From an uncultured Clostridia bacterium (GTDB lineage: Bacteria; Bacillota; Clostridia; TANB77; CAG-508), in NCBI GenBank assembly GCA_934167165.1, contig CAKPKG010000013.1:1-33937 (forward strand): DNA of 33,937 nt, in the 5' to 3' direction. A program made the position numbers and the translations under genes. This document shows, piece after piece, positions 7,970-15,422 of the stretch. Within the stretch, counting starts at the first letter, position 1; the number at the start of each line of letters is the position of its first letter. The notes beneath the pieces are model-generated. The model was not told where the DNA came from, ran no database searches, and saw only the letters and a list, made by a program, of their open reading frames with translations.

Positions 7970-8280
7970 AAATTTCTAGGGACTGTCCCTCTTTTGTTGG
8001 AAAGCAAAAGGGGACTGTCCTGAAATTTCTATGAATAATTAAGAATTAATGATGAAAAATATACGTTGATCTTTTGTTGAAGTCAACAAAAAATCTTCAT
8101 TTATTATTCATTTTTCACTTTTCTTTTTTCAATAAAAATGTAGGGACATACCTCCGTACCCGCCTGCAAACGAAGGTTGGCGATTAAAATCGCCCCTACG
8201 ATTTTTCAATAAATCACTTTTACGATTCAGGACAGTCCCCTTTTGTTTTCCAACAAAAGATGGACAGTCCCTAGAATCGT
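7970..8280. repeat. Composite repeat: inverted GGGACTGTCC units flanking a hairpin-rich core
   Basis: This fills the 348-bp gap between rarA and ruvA. Two inverted copies of a roughly 57-bp unit (7970-8029 and 8222-8280) flank the core; each unit is itself a hairpin (TCTAGGGACTGTCC ... GGACTGTCCTGAA, inner AAGCAAAAGGGG/CCTCTTTTGTT). The core holds a TTTTGTTGA/TCAACAAAA palindrome (about 8071-8091), an inverted pair of ATGAATAATTAA-type AT-rich arms (8031-8060 and 8090-8122), and a GTAGGG...CCCCTACG pair (8142-8205). Its right edge (CACACAAATTGCAATTTTT) matches the right edge of the element at 15142-15367. I see no coding sequence in it. Confidence 0.8.
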
Positions 8281-8298
8281 TCACACAAATTGCAATTT

Positions 8299-8898
8299 TT
8301 AGTTTCTCGCTAAACTTTTTAATCCTTGTTTTATTATTTCTTCTAATTGTAAATTTTTTGTATCCACATTTTCTAATGCTTTTTCTATTTCTCGTTTTGT
8401 ATAACCTAATACTTGTAATGCTGCTATTGCTTCACTTGTTTCTTCTTCATTTGATATTGATAATTTTACTTCTTCTGTTTGTGTTATTGCTTCTTCTGTT
8501 TTTAATTTATCCTTAAGTTCTAATACTATTCTTGCTGCTGTTTTTTTGCCTATTCCTGGTATTTTTACTAATTGAGATATATCGTCTGATATTACAGCAA
8601 GTGCAAAACTTGATGGACTTATCTCTGAAAGCATTGTTATTGCAGATTTTGCCCCTATTCCACTTACTTGTAATAAAAGTTCAAACATACGTAATTCTTC
8701 ATTTGTGTTAAATCCATATAAACTAATATTATCTTCTCTTACATAATAATGCGTATGAACTTTAACAATTTCTCCAATTTCTCCTAAAGCTTCTATTGCT
8801 TTTGTTGCCATAAATATCTTATAGCCAATTCCACCTACATCTATTACAACATAATTATTTGATTTTTGTTCTAAAATACCTTTTATATATGCAAACAT
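8299..8898 (-). CDS. ruvA: Holliday junction branch migration protein RuvA
   Basis: 199-residue junction-recognition subunit of the RuvAB complex. It has the N-terminal OB domain (MFAYIKGILEQKSNNYVVID; HYYVREDNISLYGF), two helix-hairpin-helix motifs (LLLQVSGIGAKSAITML; LVKIPGIGKKTAARIVLEL) and the C-terminal RuvB-binding domain (AIAALQVLGYTKREIEKAL) after an acidic linker at about residues 135-150. Length is typical. It has its own promoter at 8934-8961. ruvB, which usually follows directly, is not here: the next gene downstream is rarA beyond a composite repeat. Confidence 0.97.
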   Translation of the reverse strand: MFAYIKGILEQKSNNYVVIDVGGIGYKIFMATKAIEALGEIGEIVKVHTHYYVREDNISLYGFNTNEELRMFELLLQVSGIGAKSAITMLSEISPSSFALAVISDDISQLVKIPGIGKKTAARIVLELKDKLKTEEAITQTEEVKLSISNEEETSEAIAALQVLGYTKREIEKALENVDTKNLQLEEIIKQGLKSLARN

Positions 8899-8933
8899 TT
8901 AGTTCTCTCCTTGCAAACAAATTTTCTGTATGT

Positions 8934-8961
8934 ATTTTATCATATTAAATTTATTTTGCAA
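8934..8961 (-). promoter_or_regulatory. Sigma-A promoter for ruvA
   Basis: TTGCAA (8961-8956), 16-bp spacer, TAAAAT (8939-8934) on the minus strand, about 36 bp before the ruvA start. It lies downstream of the glmS terminator, so ruvA is a separate unit. Confidence 0.6.
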
Positions 8962-9048
8962 TAGTTTAATCAAAATTTTCATTCACATTCACAGAGCAAA
9001 TTATATTTTACTTGACACAGATATGATTAACTAATACTCAAACAAATA

Positions 9049-9077
9049 CCCCTAAACTTTTGTAAAAGCTTAGGGGG
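9049..9077 (-). terminator. Terminator after glmS
   Basis: CCCCTAAGCTTTT pairs with AAAAGTTTAGGGG (one G-T pair), with a very short loop. It starts six bases after the glmS stop. On the minus strand the following tract is TATTTGTTTG, so termination may be moderate. Confidence 0.75.
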
Positions 9078-9082
9078 TTCTT

Positions 9083-10906
9083 TTATTCAACCGTAACTGA
9101 TTTTGCTAAATTTCTTGGTTTATCTACATCTAAACCTTTTTCTTTTGAAATGTAATATGAAAGTACCTGCATTGGTATTACAGAAAGTATTGGAGATATA
9201 AATGGGTTTGTTTTTGGTATTTTGATTACTGTATCAAATCCATCATTTTTTATATCTTCACTTGTAATTAGAAGTACTTTTGCACCTCTTGTTACTACTT
9301 CTTGAACATTGCTTATTGATTTTTCAACTAACCTTTCATCTGTCATTGTTGCAACTACTGTTATTCCGTTTTCTATTAGAGCTATTGGACCGTGTTTTAA
9401 TTCACCTGATGCATATGCTTCTGAATGAATATATGATATTTCTTTTAGTTTTAGTGAACCTTCTAAACTTACTGCATAGTCCGTTCCTCTTCCTAAAAAG
9501 AACATATCTTTTTCTTTATATACTTTCTTTGCAAAAGCTTTTACTTCCTCTAGGTTTTTCAAAATCTCTTCTACCTGTGATGGTAATCTTAATATATCTT
9601 TTTTTAGTTCTTTTATTTCTGCTAAATCTGCTACTTCCAATTTTTCTGCAAAATATAAACCTAATATATTAAGTAATACCACTTGTGAAGTATATGCTTT
9701 TGTTGAAGCTACTGCTATTTCTGGTCCTGCGTGTGTATATATTGAGTGGTCTGCTTCTCTTGTTATTGAGCTTCCTATCACATTTGATATTGCAAGAGTT
9801 TTTGCTCCTTTTGATTTTGCAAGTTTTAATGCAGCTATTGTATCTGCCGTTTCTCCTGATTGGCTAATATATATTGCAAGAGTCTTTTCATTTATTATTG
9901 GATCTCTATATCTAAATTCTGAAGCAATATCTACCTCTACTGGGATTTTGCAAAGTCTCTCAAATATAGTTTTTGCTACTAGCCCTGCATGCATTGCAGT
10001 TCCACATGCTACTATATATATTTTATTTAAACTTTCTAAATATTCTTTTGTAAAATTTAAATCCTCTATTTCTATATGACCATTATCTAATTTGGCACCA
10101 ATTGTTTCTCTTATTGCATTTGGTTGTTCATTTATTTCTTTTAGCATAAAGTCTTCATATCCATCTTTTTCTGCACTAGCTGCTCCCCACTCTATACTTT
10201 TTATTGGTTTATCTATTCTATTTAAATCTTTATCATAAAAAGTTGCATTATCTTTTGTAAGCTCTACAATCTCGTTATCATCTAAAAGGTAAAAATCTTT
10301 TGTATAAGAAAGTATTGCTGGTATATCTGACGATATATAATTTTCTCCATTACCTTTTCCTATAACAAGTGGACTATCTTTTCTTACAATAAACATTTTA
10401 TCACTTTCAGCAGCTGCTAATATTTCTAATGCATAGCTTCCTTTTAAATCATTGCATGTATTTTTTATTGCTTTTAATACATCATTTTCTTTTTTAAAAT
10501 AGTAATGTATTAAATTTGGTATAGTTTCTGTATCTGTTTGTGATGAAAATGTGTATCCTTTTTTTATTAAAAAGTTCCTTAATTCATGATAGTTTTCTAT
10601 TATTCCATTATGGACAACTGCAAAAGAACCTGAATTATCCAATTGAGGATGTGAATTTTCTTTTGATGGTTTTCCATGTGTTGCCCATCTTGTATGAGCA
10701 ATTCCTATTGTTCCATTTAAAGAATCTATTCCTTCTAAATTATATAAATTATTAACTCTTCCTTTATCTTTTTTTACAATAATATTGTTTTTTTCCATTA
10801 CAGCAATTCCTGCTGAATCATAACCTCTGTATTCTAATCTTAAAAGTCCATTAATCAATATATGTGTTGCTTTTTTCTCTCCTATATAACCTACAATTCC
10901 ACACAT
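9083..10906 (-). CDS. glmS: Glutamine-fructose-6-phosphate aminotransferase (isomerizing)
   Basis: 607-residue glucosamine-6-phosphate synthase, the first committed enzyme of amino-sugar and peptidoglycan precursor synthesis (fructose-6-P plus Gln to glucosamine-6-P plus Glu). The N-terminal glutaminase domain starts MCGIVGYIGEKKATHILING, so Cys2 becomes the catalytic N-terminal Cys after Met removal; THTRWATHG-type residues appear as GIAHTRWATHGKPSKENSHP. Two SIS sugar-isomerase domains follow from about residue 285 (IYVACGTAMHAGLVAK; ISQSGETADTIAALK; LGRGTDYAVSLEGSLKLKE), ending with the canonical DVDKPRNLAKSVTVE. Full length. The gene is preceded by a glmS ribozyme and its own promoter, so expression should be shut down by glucosamine-6-P. 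Confidence 0.98.
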   Translation of the reverse strand: MCGIVGYIGEKKATHILINGLLRLEYRGYDSAGIAVMEKNNIIVKKDKGRVNNLYNLEGIDSLNGTIGIAHTRWATHGKPSKENSHPQLDNSGSFAVVHNGIIENYHELRNFLIKKGYTFSSQTDTETIPNLIHYYFKKENDVLKAIKNTCNDLKGSYALEILAAAESDKMFIVRKDSPLVIGKGNGENYISSDIPAILSYTKDFYLLDDNEIVELTKDNATFYDKDLNRIDKPIKSIEWGAASAEKDGYEDFMLKEINEQPNAIRETIGAKLDNGHIEIEDLNFTKEYLESLNKIYIVACGTAMHAGLVAKTIFERLCKIPVEVDIASEFRYRDPIINEKTLAIYISQSGETADTIAALKLAKSKGAKTLAISNVIGSSITREADHSIYTHAGPEIAVASTKAYTSQVVLLNILGLYFAEKLEVADLAEIKELKKDILRLPSQVEEILKNLEEVKAFAKKVYKEKDMFFLGRGTDYAVSLEGSLKLKEISYIHSEAYASGELKHGPIALIENGITVVATMTDERLVEKSISNVQEVVTRGAKVLLITSEDIKNDGFDTVIKIPKTNPFISPILSVIPMQVLSYYISKEKGLDVDKPRNLAKSVTVE

Positions 10907-10954
10907 AGTGTACCTCCTAAAAAATCTAAATTGGAATTGAAAGCATTTTTAGTA

Positions 10955-11105
10955 AATTAAGGTTTATATTACCTTTGTTCTAATATTGCTATTAGTCTTT
11001 ATGTAATATTTAATGACAACCATATGCCATAGAACCATCCGCCGAATATTTCGATAAGTTCTAATCCTCGTCAACAATATATTATATTGTCCTGGCGCTT
11101 TTCTT
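10955..11105 (-). ncRNA. glmS ribozyme/riboswitch
   Basis: In the glmS leader the minus strand contains the conserved blocks of this self-cleaving riboswitch in order: AGCGCCAG at the cleavage site (cut expected between A 11099 and G 11098), a P2 hairpin (GACAATATA...TATTGTTGACGAGG), the TTATCGAA...TTCGGCGGATGG core (about 11065-11032), a long variable part, and a closing GGTAATATAAACC hairpin near 10965-10977. In the family, binding of glucosamine-6-phosphate triggers cleavage and decay of the glmS mRNA. The 3' boundary is approximate. This explains most of the 514-bp gap between glmS and the J-domain gene. Confidence 0.95.
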
Positions 11106-11159
11106 TACATTTACTCCTTCCCTCTAAGAATCCATTTACCTAAAATCTTTCAATACTGT

Positions 11160-11187
11160 ATTATATTACACTAATATTTATTTTGAA
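11160..11187 (-). promoter_or_regulatory. Probable glmS promoter
   Basis: TTCAAA (11187-11182), 16-bp spacer, TATAAT (11165-11160) on the minus strand, placing the transcription start some 50-60 bases before the ribozyme cleavage site, as expected for glmS leaders. Confidence 0.6.
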
Positions 11188-11203
11188 GCAAGTCTTTTGC
11201 AAA

Positions 11204-11336
11204 AAATTGTTGTTTCACGAAATGTGAAGTGTGAGGTGAGAAGTGCGAAGAATAGGGAAAAGCCTACGAAGCCTTGGTCTTATAAATCCAACCTCCCACA
11301 TCACACCTCTCTCCTCAACTAAACAACTTCCAATTT
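11204..11336. repeat. Inverted-end intergenic repeat, copy R2
   Basis: 133 bp in the same orientation as R1 (TTTCACGAAATGTGAAGTGT arm, core TAGGGAAAAGCCTACGAAGC, right arm ACCTCCCACATCACACC). The ends AAATTGTTGTTT and CCAATTT are degenerate. It sits upstream of the -35 box of glmS and upstream of the J-domain gene promoter, between divergent genes. Confidence 0.8.
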
Positions 11337-11358
11337 ATCTAATTACTTAAAAATATAT

Positions 11359-11387
11359 TTTACAATTTTGCACTGTTATGTTATTAT
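11359..11387 (+). promoter_or_regulatory. Possible promoter of the J-domain gene
   Basis: TTTACA (11359-11364), 17-bp spacer, TATTAT (11382-11387), 33 bp before the start codon. A second TATAAT at 11396 offers an alternative. Confidence 0.45.
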
Positions 11388-11420
11388 ATATTTGGTTATA
11401 ATATATGTAAGGAGTATTTT

Positions 11421-12005
11421 ATGAAAAATTATTATGAGATATTAGAAGTAAGCCCAAATGCCTCTTATGAAGTTATTGAAAAAGCTTACAGAACACTAGC
11501 TAAAAAGTATCATCCAGATATTCAACCTAGAGATAAATTATACTGGGCTGAAGTAAATTTTAAAGAAATTACAGAAGCTTATGATGTATTATCTAATCCT
11601 ACTTTAAGAAAAGATTATGATGCGAAATTAAAATATGATACTTTTAATAGTCAAGCAAATAATTTTAACCAATATCCGCCACAATATGAAGATAGTAACT
11701 ATAATCAATATACTAATAACTCTAGTAATACTACTAATGATTCTAGCCAAAGTTCTTCTAAAGGATTCTTTGGTAGAAAAAAACAAAAACAAAAGAAAGA
11801 AAAAGTCTTGGATAAAGAACTCATTTCTTCCGTTAAAAGCCTTTTTTCTGGAATTCCAGATCTTATACGAGCAGAAGCTAAAAAACCTGCTGAAGAACGT
11901 TCAAAGGATATGTTAGCTCTTGTATTAACAATTATAATTGTAGCAATTATTATATTTGTATTTTTTAAAGTCCCTGCTTTAAAAAAATTTCTTTTCCCTT
12001 TCTAA
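11421..12005 (+). CDS. Membrane-anchored J-domain (DnaJ-like) co-chaperone
   Basis: 194-residue protein with an N-terminal J domain (residues 2-70) carrying the obligatory HPD at 31-33 in KKYHPDIQPRD, which stimulates DnaK ATPase in this family. After it comes a Gln/Asn/Ser/Tyr-rich low-complexity linker (about 75-115), a basic patch (GRKKQKQKKEK), a helical part, and one C-terminal transmembrane helix (about 168-185, LALVLTIIIVAIIIFVFF). It lacks the Gly/Phe, zinc-finger and C-terminal domains of true DnaJ, so it is a type III J protein that probably recruits DnaK to the membrane. TAAGGAG precedes the ATG. It is a single-gene unit with its own terminator. Confidence 0.9.
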   Translation: MKNYYEILEVSPNASYEVIEKAYRTLAKKYHPDIQPRDKLYWAEVNFKEITEAYDVLSNPTLRKDYDAKLKYDTFNSQANNFNQYPPQYEDSNYNQYTNNSSNTTNDSSQSSSKGFFGRKKQKQKKEKVLDKELISSVKSLFSGIPDLIRAEAKKPAEERSKDMLALVLTIIIVAIIIFVFFKVPALKKFLFPF

Positions 12006-12016
12006 TATTATTATTT

Positions 12017-12062
12017 AAGAGCCAAGAGAATTACAATTTTTTCTTGGCTCTTGTTGTTTTTT
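12017..12062 (+). terminator. Terminator after the J-domain gene
   Basis: AAGAGCCAAGA pairs with TCTTGGCTCTT, followed by GTTGTTTTTT. Confidence 0.85.
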
Positions 12063-12144
12063 CTATCAGTAAAATTTTATCTATATGTTTCTGTAAAATT
12101 ATACCTACTAATGCTATATTCAAAATAAAAAAAGAGGTGTAAAC

Positions 12145-12486
12145 ATGGCAAATAACTCAAATATGGCATTAGATTATACTATAATTGGAGAAAGAATAAA
12201 ACAAGCACGTCTTAGTAAAAAAATGACTCAAGAAAACTTGGCAGAGGAAATGGACGTTTCTGTTGCATTTTTAAGTAGAATTGAGCGTGGTAGTTCTTTT
12301 GTAAGTTTAAAAAGACTTAGTCAAATTTGTTCTATATTAGGAGTAACTGAAGGAGAAATTATAAATGGTACTTTTAAAAATTCTTCTACATATCTAAATA
12401 AAGAATTCTCTGATTTATTAAAAAGTTGTCCTCCAGAAAAATTAAATCTTATATATAATATTGCAAAAGTTATCTTAGAAAAATAA
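12145..12486 (+). CDS. XRE-family transcriptional regulator
   Basis: 113-residue protein with an HTH_XRE domain at about residues 13-70: IGERIKQARLSKKMTQENLA, then the recognition helix in VSVAFLSRIERG, then SLKRLSQICSILGV. The remaining C-terminal 40 residues are helical (YLNKEFSDLLKSCPPEKLNL) and could be a dimerisation tail; no effector domain is visible. It is of the SinR/Xre single-regulator type. AAAAGAGGTG lies before ATG. It has its own terminator and no obvious cognate operon; neighbours on either side are housekeeping. Target unknown. Confidence 0.88.
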   Translation: MANNSNMALDYTIIGERIKQARLSKKMTQENLAEEMDVSVAFLSRIERGSSFVSLKRLSQICSILGVTEGEIINGTFKNSSTYLNKEFSDLLKSCPPEKLNLIYNIAKVILEK

Positions 12487-12514
12487 AAGGGATATCTTCC
12501 CTTTTTTATTTTTT
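12485..12514 (+). terminator. Terminator after the XRE gene
   Basis: AAAAGGGA pairs with TCCCTTTT (loop TATCT), followed by a T-rich tail. It begins at the stop codon. Confidence 0.75.
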
Positions 12515-12560
12515 TATAGTATAATAATTATTGTGATTAATATTATTAGGAGGAATACAT

Positions 12561-13004
12561 ATGTGGAGTTTTTGGTTAATTGCAGCAGGAGTATTTTTTG
12601 TAGTTGAAATTATAACAGTTGGATTTTTAGTATTTTGGCTAGGAATTGGTGCTCTTTTAGCTATGGTTGCGAGCATATTTACAGATAGCATAGCAATACA
12701 AACAGCTGTATTTGTTATTTTTTCTGCAATACTTATACCACTTACAAAACCTTTAGCAGATAAGTTTATAAACAAAAAGGATACAATTCCCACAAATAGC
12801 TATTCATTAATAGGTAAACATGGTATTGTAACAGTAGATATTAATCCAATAGAAGCAACTGGTCAAGTAAAAGTAAATGGTGAAGCATGGTCTGCAAAAT
12901 CAGAAGATGAATCATCTATACAAAAAGGAACAGAAGTTGAAGTTTTAAAAATAGATGGTGTTAAATTAGTTGTTAGCCCAATTAGAGTAACATCTGTATT
13001 ATAG
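12561..13004 (+). CDS. NfeD-like membrane protein
   Basis: 147-residue short NfeD. Two to three transmembrane helices fill residues 1-70 (LIAAGVFFVVEIITVGFLVF; IAIQTAVFVIFSAILIPLT), followed by a cytosolic OB-fold domain (residues about 80-147: SLIGKHGIVTVDINPIEATG, QVKVNGEAWSAKS, VEVLKIDGVKLVV). Members of this family work with SPFH/stomatin proteins in membrane-domain organisation; here the SPFH gene follows 43 bp downstream with an equally strong AGGAGG site, so the two form an operon. It lacks the long N-terminal serine-protease domain of full-length NfeD. Confidence 0.93.
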   Translation: MWSFWLIAAGVFFVVEIITVGFLVFWLGIGALLAMVASIFTDSIAIQTAVFVIFSAILIPLTKPLADKFINKKDTIPTNSYSLIGKHGIVTVDINPIEATGQVKVNGEAWSAKSEDESSIQKGTEVEVLKIDGVKLVVSPIRVTSVL

Positions 13005-13047
13005 TTATCAATATTTTAATATATATATTTTTTTAGGAGGAATTAAT

Positions 13048-13965
13048 ATGCCATTTTTGATTATACTACTAGTTATAATTTTAATTATAGCATTCAAATC
13101 AATCAAAGTCGTTAGACAATCTGAAGTTTATATTATAGAAAGACTTGGTAAATTTCATAAAGTTGCTGACGCTGGACTTACAATAATCATTCCTTTCGTT
13201 GATCACGTAAGAAGTGTTGTAAGTTTAAAAGAACAAACAATGGATATACCACCACAAGGAGTTATTACAGAAGATAACGTTACAATTACAATAGACACTG
13301 TTGTGTTCTACCAAATAACAGATCCTGCAAAAGCAGTATATGAAATTCAATCATTAAAAAGAGGTATTGAATATTTAGCCATTACAACTATTCGTGATAT
13401 AGTTGGTAAAATGAACTTGGATTCAACATTTAGCTCTAGAGATATGATTAACAATCAATTAAGAATATTGCTTGATGAAGCAACAGATAAATGGGGATGT
13501 AAAGTAAACAGAGTTGAAATTAAAGATATTAGACCACCAGAAGATATCCGTGATGCAATGGAGAAACAAATGAATGCAGAAAGAAATAAAAGAGCTGCTA
13601 TTCTTCAAGCTGAAGGAGAAAAACAAGCTGCTATTACAATAGCAGAAGGTCAAAAAGAAGCTGCTATTCTTCAAGCTGAAGCTGATAAAGAATCAAGAAT
13701 TAGAAAAGCTGCCGGTGAAGCAGAAGCTATTCGTGAAGTTGCTAAAGCTAAAGCTAAAGAAATAGAAATGGTTTATGAATCAATTAAAAATGCAAACCCT
13801 GATGATACATTAGTTCAATTAAAATCATTAGAAGCACTTAAAGAAGTTGCAAAAGGAGAAGCAAATAAAGTATTTATTCCTTTTGAAGCAACAAGTGCAC
13901 TTGCAAGTTTAGGTTCTATTAAAGAAGTTATGAAAGACGAAAATAAAGCAAAAAGCAAAGAATAA
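13048..13965 (+). CDS. SPFH/stomatin-like membrane scaffold protein (QmcA type)
   Basis: 305-residue stomatin/prohibitin family protein. One N-terminal membrane segment (residues 2-17, PFLIILLVIILIIAF) is followed by the SPFH domain (VVRQSEVYIIERLGKFHKV; GLTIIIPFVDHV; DIPPQGVITEDNVTITIDTV; DVIGKMNLD-type TTIRDIVGKMNLDSTFSSR), then a long Ala/Glu/Lys coiled coil (residues about 170-250) with a duplicated RAAILQAEGEKQAAI / EAAILQAEADKE pattern, and a C-terminal helical part. It is thought to oligomerise into membrane microdomain rings together with NfeD, whose gene is just upstream. Confidence 0.95.
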   Translation: MPFLIILLVIILIIAFKSIKVVRQSEVYIIERLGKFHKVADAGLTIIIPFVDHVRSVVSLKEQTMDIPPQGVITEDNVTITIDTVVFYQITDPAKAVYEIQSLKRGIEYLAITTIRDIVGKMNLDSTFSSRDMINNQLRILLDEATDKWGCKVNRVEIKDIRPPEDIRDAMEKQMNAERNKRAAILQAEGEKQAAITIAEGQKEAAILQAEADKESRIRKAAGEAEAIREVAKAKAKEIEMVYESIKNANPDDTLVQLKSLEALKEVAKGEANKVFIPFEATSALASLGSIKEVMKDENKAKSKE

Positions 13966-13972
13966 ATTAAAT

Positions 13973-14007
13973 AAAAAGGAGAAGATTTAAAAGTCTTCTC
14001 TTTTTTT
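13973..14007. terminator. Bidirectional terminator between the SPFH and pemK-like genes
   Basis: AAAAAGGAGAAGA pairs with TCTTCTCTTTTT with one bulged G; T tracts lie on both strands' exit sides. The stop codon of the minus-strand gene (14006-14008) overlaps its edge. Confidence 0.85.
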
Positions 14008-14356
14008 ATTCCTCTAGTCCAAAACTTACTCCAAGCGCATCATTTATTTTATTTATTACTATTCGGTCATCTATATGACCTATCTTCTCTTTTAACCTAC
14101 TTTTATCTATTGTTCTTATTTGTTCTGCAAGTACTACAGAATCAGCCTTTAATCCAAATTCTTTTGAATCTAATTCTATATGTGTAGGTAATTTATTTTT
14201 ATTCATTTGAGAAGTTATTGCTGAAACTATTACTGTTGGGCTGTATTTATTTCCTGTATCATTTTGTATTACTAAAACTGGTCGTATTCCACCTTGTTCT
14301 GAACCAACCACTGGACTTAAATCTGCATAAAACATATCTCCTCTTTTTATTACCAT
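14006..14356 (-). CDS. PemK/MazF-type endoribonuclease (EndoA-like)
   Basis: 116-residue member of the MazF/PemK toxin family, sequence-specific mRNA interferases. It has the hallmark RGDMFYADLSPVVGSEQGGI with the GS(E)QGG-RPVLV core (IRPVLVIQNDTGNKYSPTVI), and VLAEQIRTIDKSRL near the C-terminus; it closely resembles the EndoA/NdoA group of Firmicutes. An in-frame GTG three codons earlier overlaps the AGGAG site, so the ATG at 14356 (AGGAG eight bases upstream) is the start. There is no antitoxin gene: the upstream gene ends 97 bp away and encodes an exported protein. It may be solitary or use a distant antitoxin. Confidence 0.93.
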   Translation of the reverse strand: MVIKRGDMFYADLSPVVGSEQGGIRPVLVIQNDTGNKYSPTVIVSAITSQMNKNKLPTHIELDSKEFGLKADSVVLAEQIRTIDKSRLKEKIGHIDDRIVINKINDALGVSFGLEE

Positions 14357-14452
14357 ATTCTTCACTCCTGCTACTTTTGTTAATTAGATTTTTTCTATAT
14401 TTTAGATATGAGTTTGAGATTAAGAATATAATTTACTTAAATTTCTTTTGTA

Positions 14453-15118
14453 TTATATATCATCTTCTATTTGATCTAGTTTAAATGCTAAAACATCTTC
14501 CTTTTGTAAATTATTTATTTTTATCTCATTATATAATATGTAAATTGTGTTTTTTTGTGTTACATCTTGTATTTCCATTTTTGTTGGTTTAGATGTTTTT
14601 TTGTCGATATATAGTTTCTTATGATTAATATATTTATTCCCATTTTTGGCACTTGTTTCTAATATTATTTCATTTTCATCCTCTGTTACTTTGTTCTCAC
14701 CAGAATCCAAAAAATCATCAATAAAAGCACTTAAACTTAATAAATTGTCCCCTATACATTGATAATTTTCGTAAATCTTGCTTAAATTAATATTACTATT
14801 TTCTATTTTCAAACTAGAACCATCATAAACAGTTTTTAACCCTTTTATATTTTCTGGCTCTAGCACCTCCTGTTTATATATTCCATTTTCTTTTACATAT
14901 TGCTCTTTTATTAAATACGAATTATTATTTTTATTTGAATTTATTTCTACTTTGAATGTTGCTTCATATGAACCAATACCTAAAATATAGTTTTTTACAT
15001 CATCAGCTGATTTGATACTTATATTATTTCCAGATTTTATTTTTTTATAATTAAATTTAATAAAAAAAGCAATTATTACAACAATTATAACTGTTATAAT
15101 AGTAATTATTTTTTTCAT
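14453..15118 (-). CDS. Membrane-anchored LolA-like protein, related to germination protein GerS
   Basis: 221-residue protein with an N-terminal membrane anchor (residues 2-20, KKIITIITVIIVVIIAFFIK) and an extracytoplasmic domain whose pattern fits the LolA/GerS fold of Clostridia: GIGSYEATFKVEINSNKNNN, KEQYVKENGIYKQEV, TVYDGSSLKIENSN, YIDKKTSKPTKMEIQD and IYILYNEIKINN. In Clostridioides, GerS is a germination lipoprotein; here there is no lipobox Cys, so I claim only fold-level relationship. The reading frame stays open upstream into a repeat element, but ATG 15118 has AAGGAGGTAA in front and starts the signal anchor, so the longer form is spurious. Confidence in the gene is high, in the role low. 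Confidence 0.8.
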   Translation of the reverse strand: MKKIITIITVIIVVIIAFFIKFNYKKIKSGNNISIKSADDVKNYILGIGSYEATFKVEINSNKNNNSYLIKEQYVKENGIYKQEVLEPENIKGLKTVYDGSSLKIENSNINLSKIYENYQCIGDNLLSLSAFIDDFLDSGENKVTEDENEIILETSAKNGNKYINHKKLYIDKKTSKPTKMEIQDVTQKNTIYILYNEIKINNLQKEDVLAFKLDQIEDDI

Positions 15119-15141
15119 TTTAATTACCTCCTTATAATTGT

Positions 15142-15367
15142 AAATTGGAATTTGTTTTATTGAGGTGAGAGGTGTGATGTGGGAGGTGTGATTTGTAGGG
15201 GCGTATTGCATACGCCCAAAAATAAATTTGTTGCAAACGATGTAGGGGCAGGCCCTGTGTCTGCCCGAAAATGCAAAACGCATTACATTTACGATTCAGG
15301 ACAGTCCCCTTTTGTCATTTAACAAAAGAGGGACAGTCCCTAGAATCGTTCACACAAATTCCAATTT
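15142..15367. repeat. Composite repeat with perfect 12-bp inverted ends, copy R3
   Basis: 226 bp ending in AAATTGGAATTT (15142-15153) and AAATTCCAATTT (15356-15367), exact inverted complements. The left part is half of the R1-type repeat (GAGGTGAGAGGTGTGATGTG). The middle has two GTAGGGGC units, each with its own short palindrome (GGGGCGTATTGCATACGCCC; GGGGCAGGCCCTGTGTCTGC). The right part is the GGACAGTCCCC hairpin unit also seen at 8222-8280. It occupies most of the 304-bp gap between dusB and the GerS-like gene. Confidence 0.85.
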
Positions 15368-15383
15368 TTTATTCTGCTAATAG

Positions 15384-15412
15384 AAAAAAGAATAGCTAAT
15401 TGCTATTCTTTT
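15384..15412 (-). terminator. Terminator after dusB
   Basis: AAAAGAATAGC pairs with GCTATTCTTTT, loop of five; on the minus strand it is followed by TTTTTTC. It begins 11 bp after the dusB stop. Confidence 0.88.
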
Positions 15413-15422
15413 ATAACTTTAT

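Noticed and set aside
8031..8220. Coding capacity or a tRNA-like fold in the composite repeat core
   Set aside because: No ORF with a start site, and no cloverleaf or TTCRANY arm could be drawn; only simple inverted repeats.
9011..9040. Plus-strand promoter starting TTGACA at 9012
   Set aside because: No acceptable -10 box at 16-18 bp and no plus-strand gene downstream.
12506..12793. 95-codon minus-strand frame
   Set aside because: Antisense to the NfeD gene, which has motifs and an AGGAGG site.
15119..15283. N-terminal extension of the GerS-like gene (55 codons)
   Set aside because: It reads through repeat R3 and has no ribosome binding site, while the ATG at 15118 has AAGGAGG and begins the membrane anchor.
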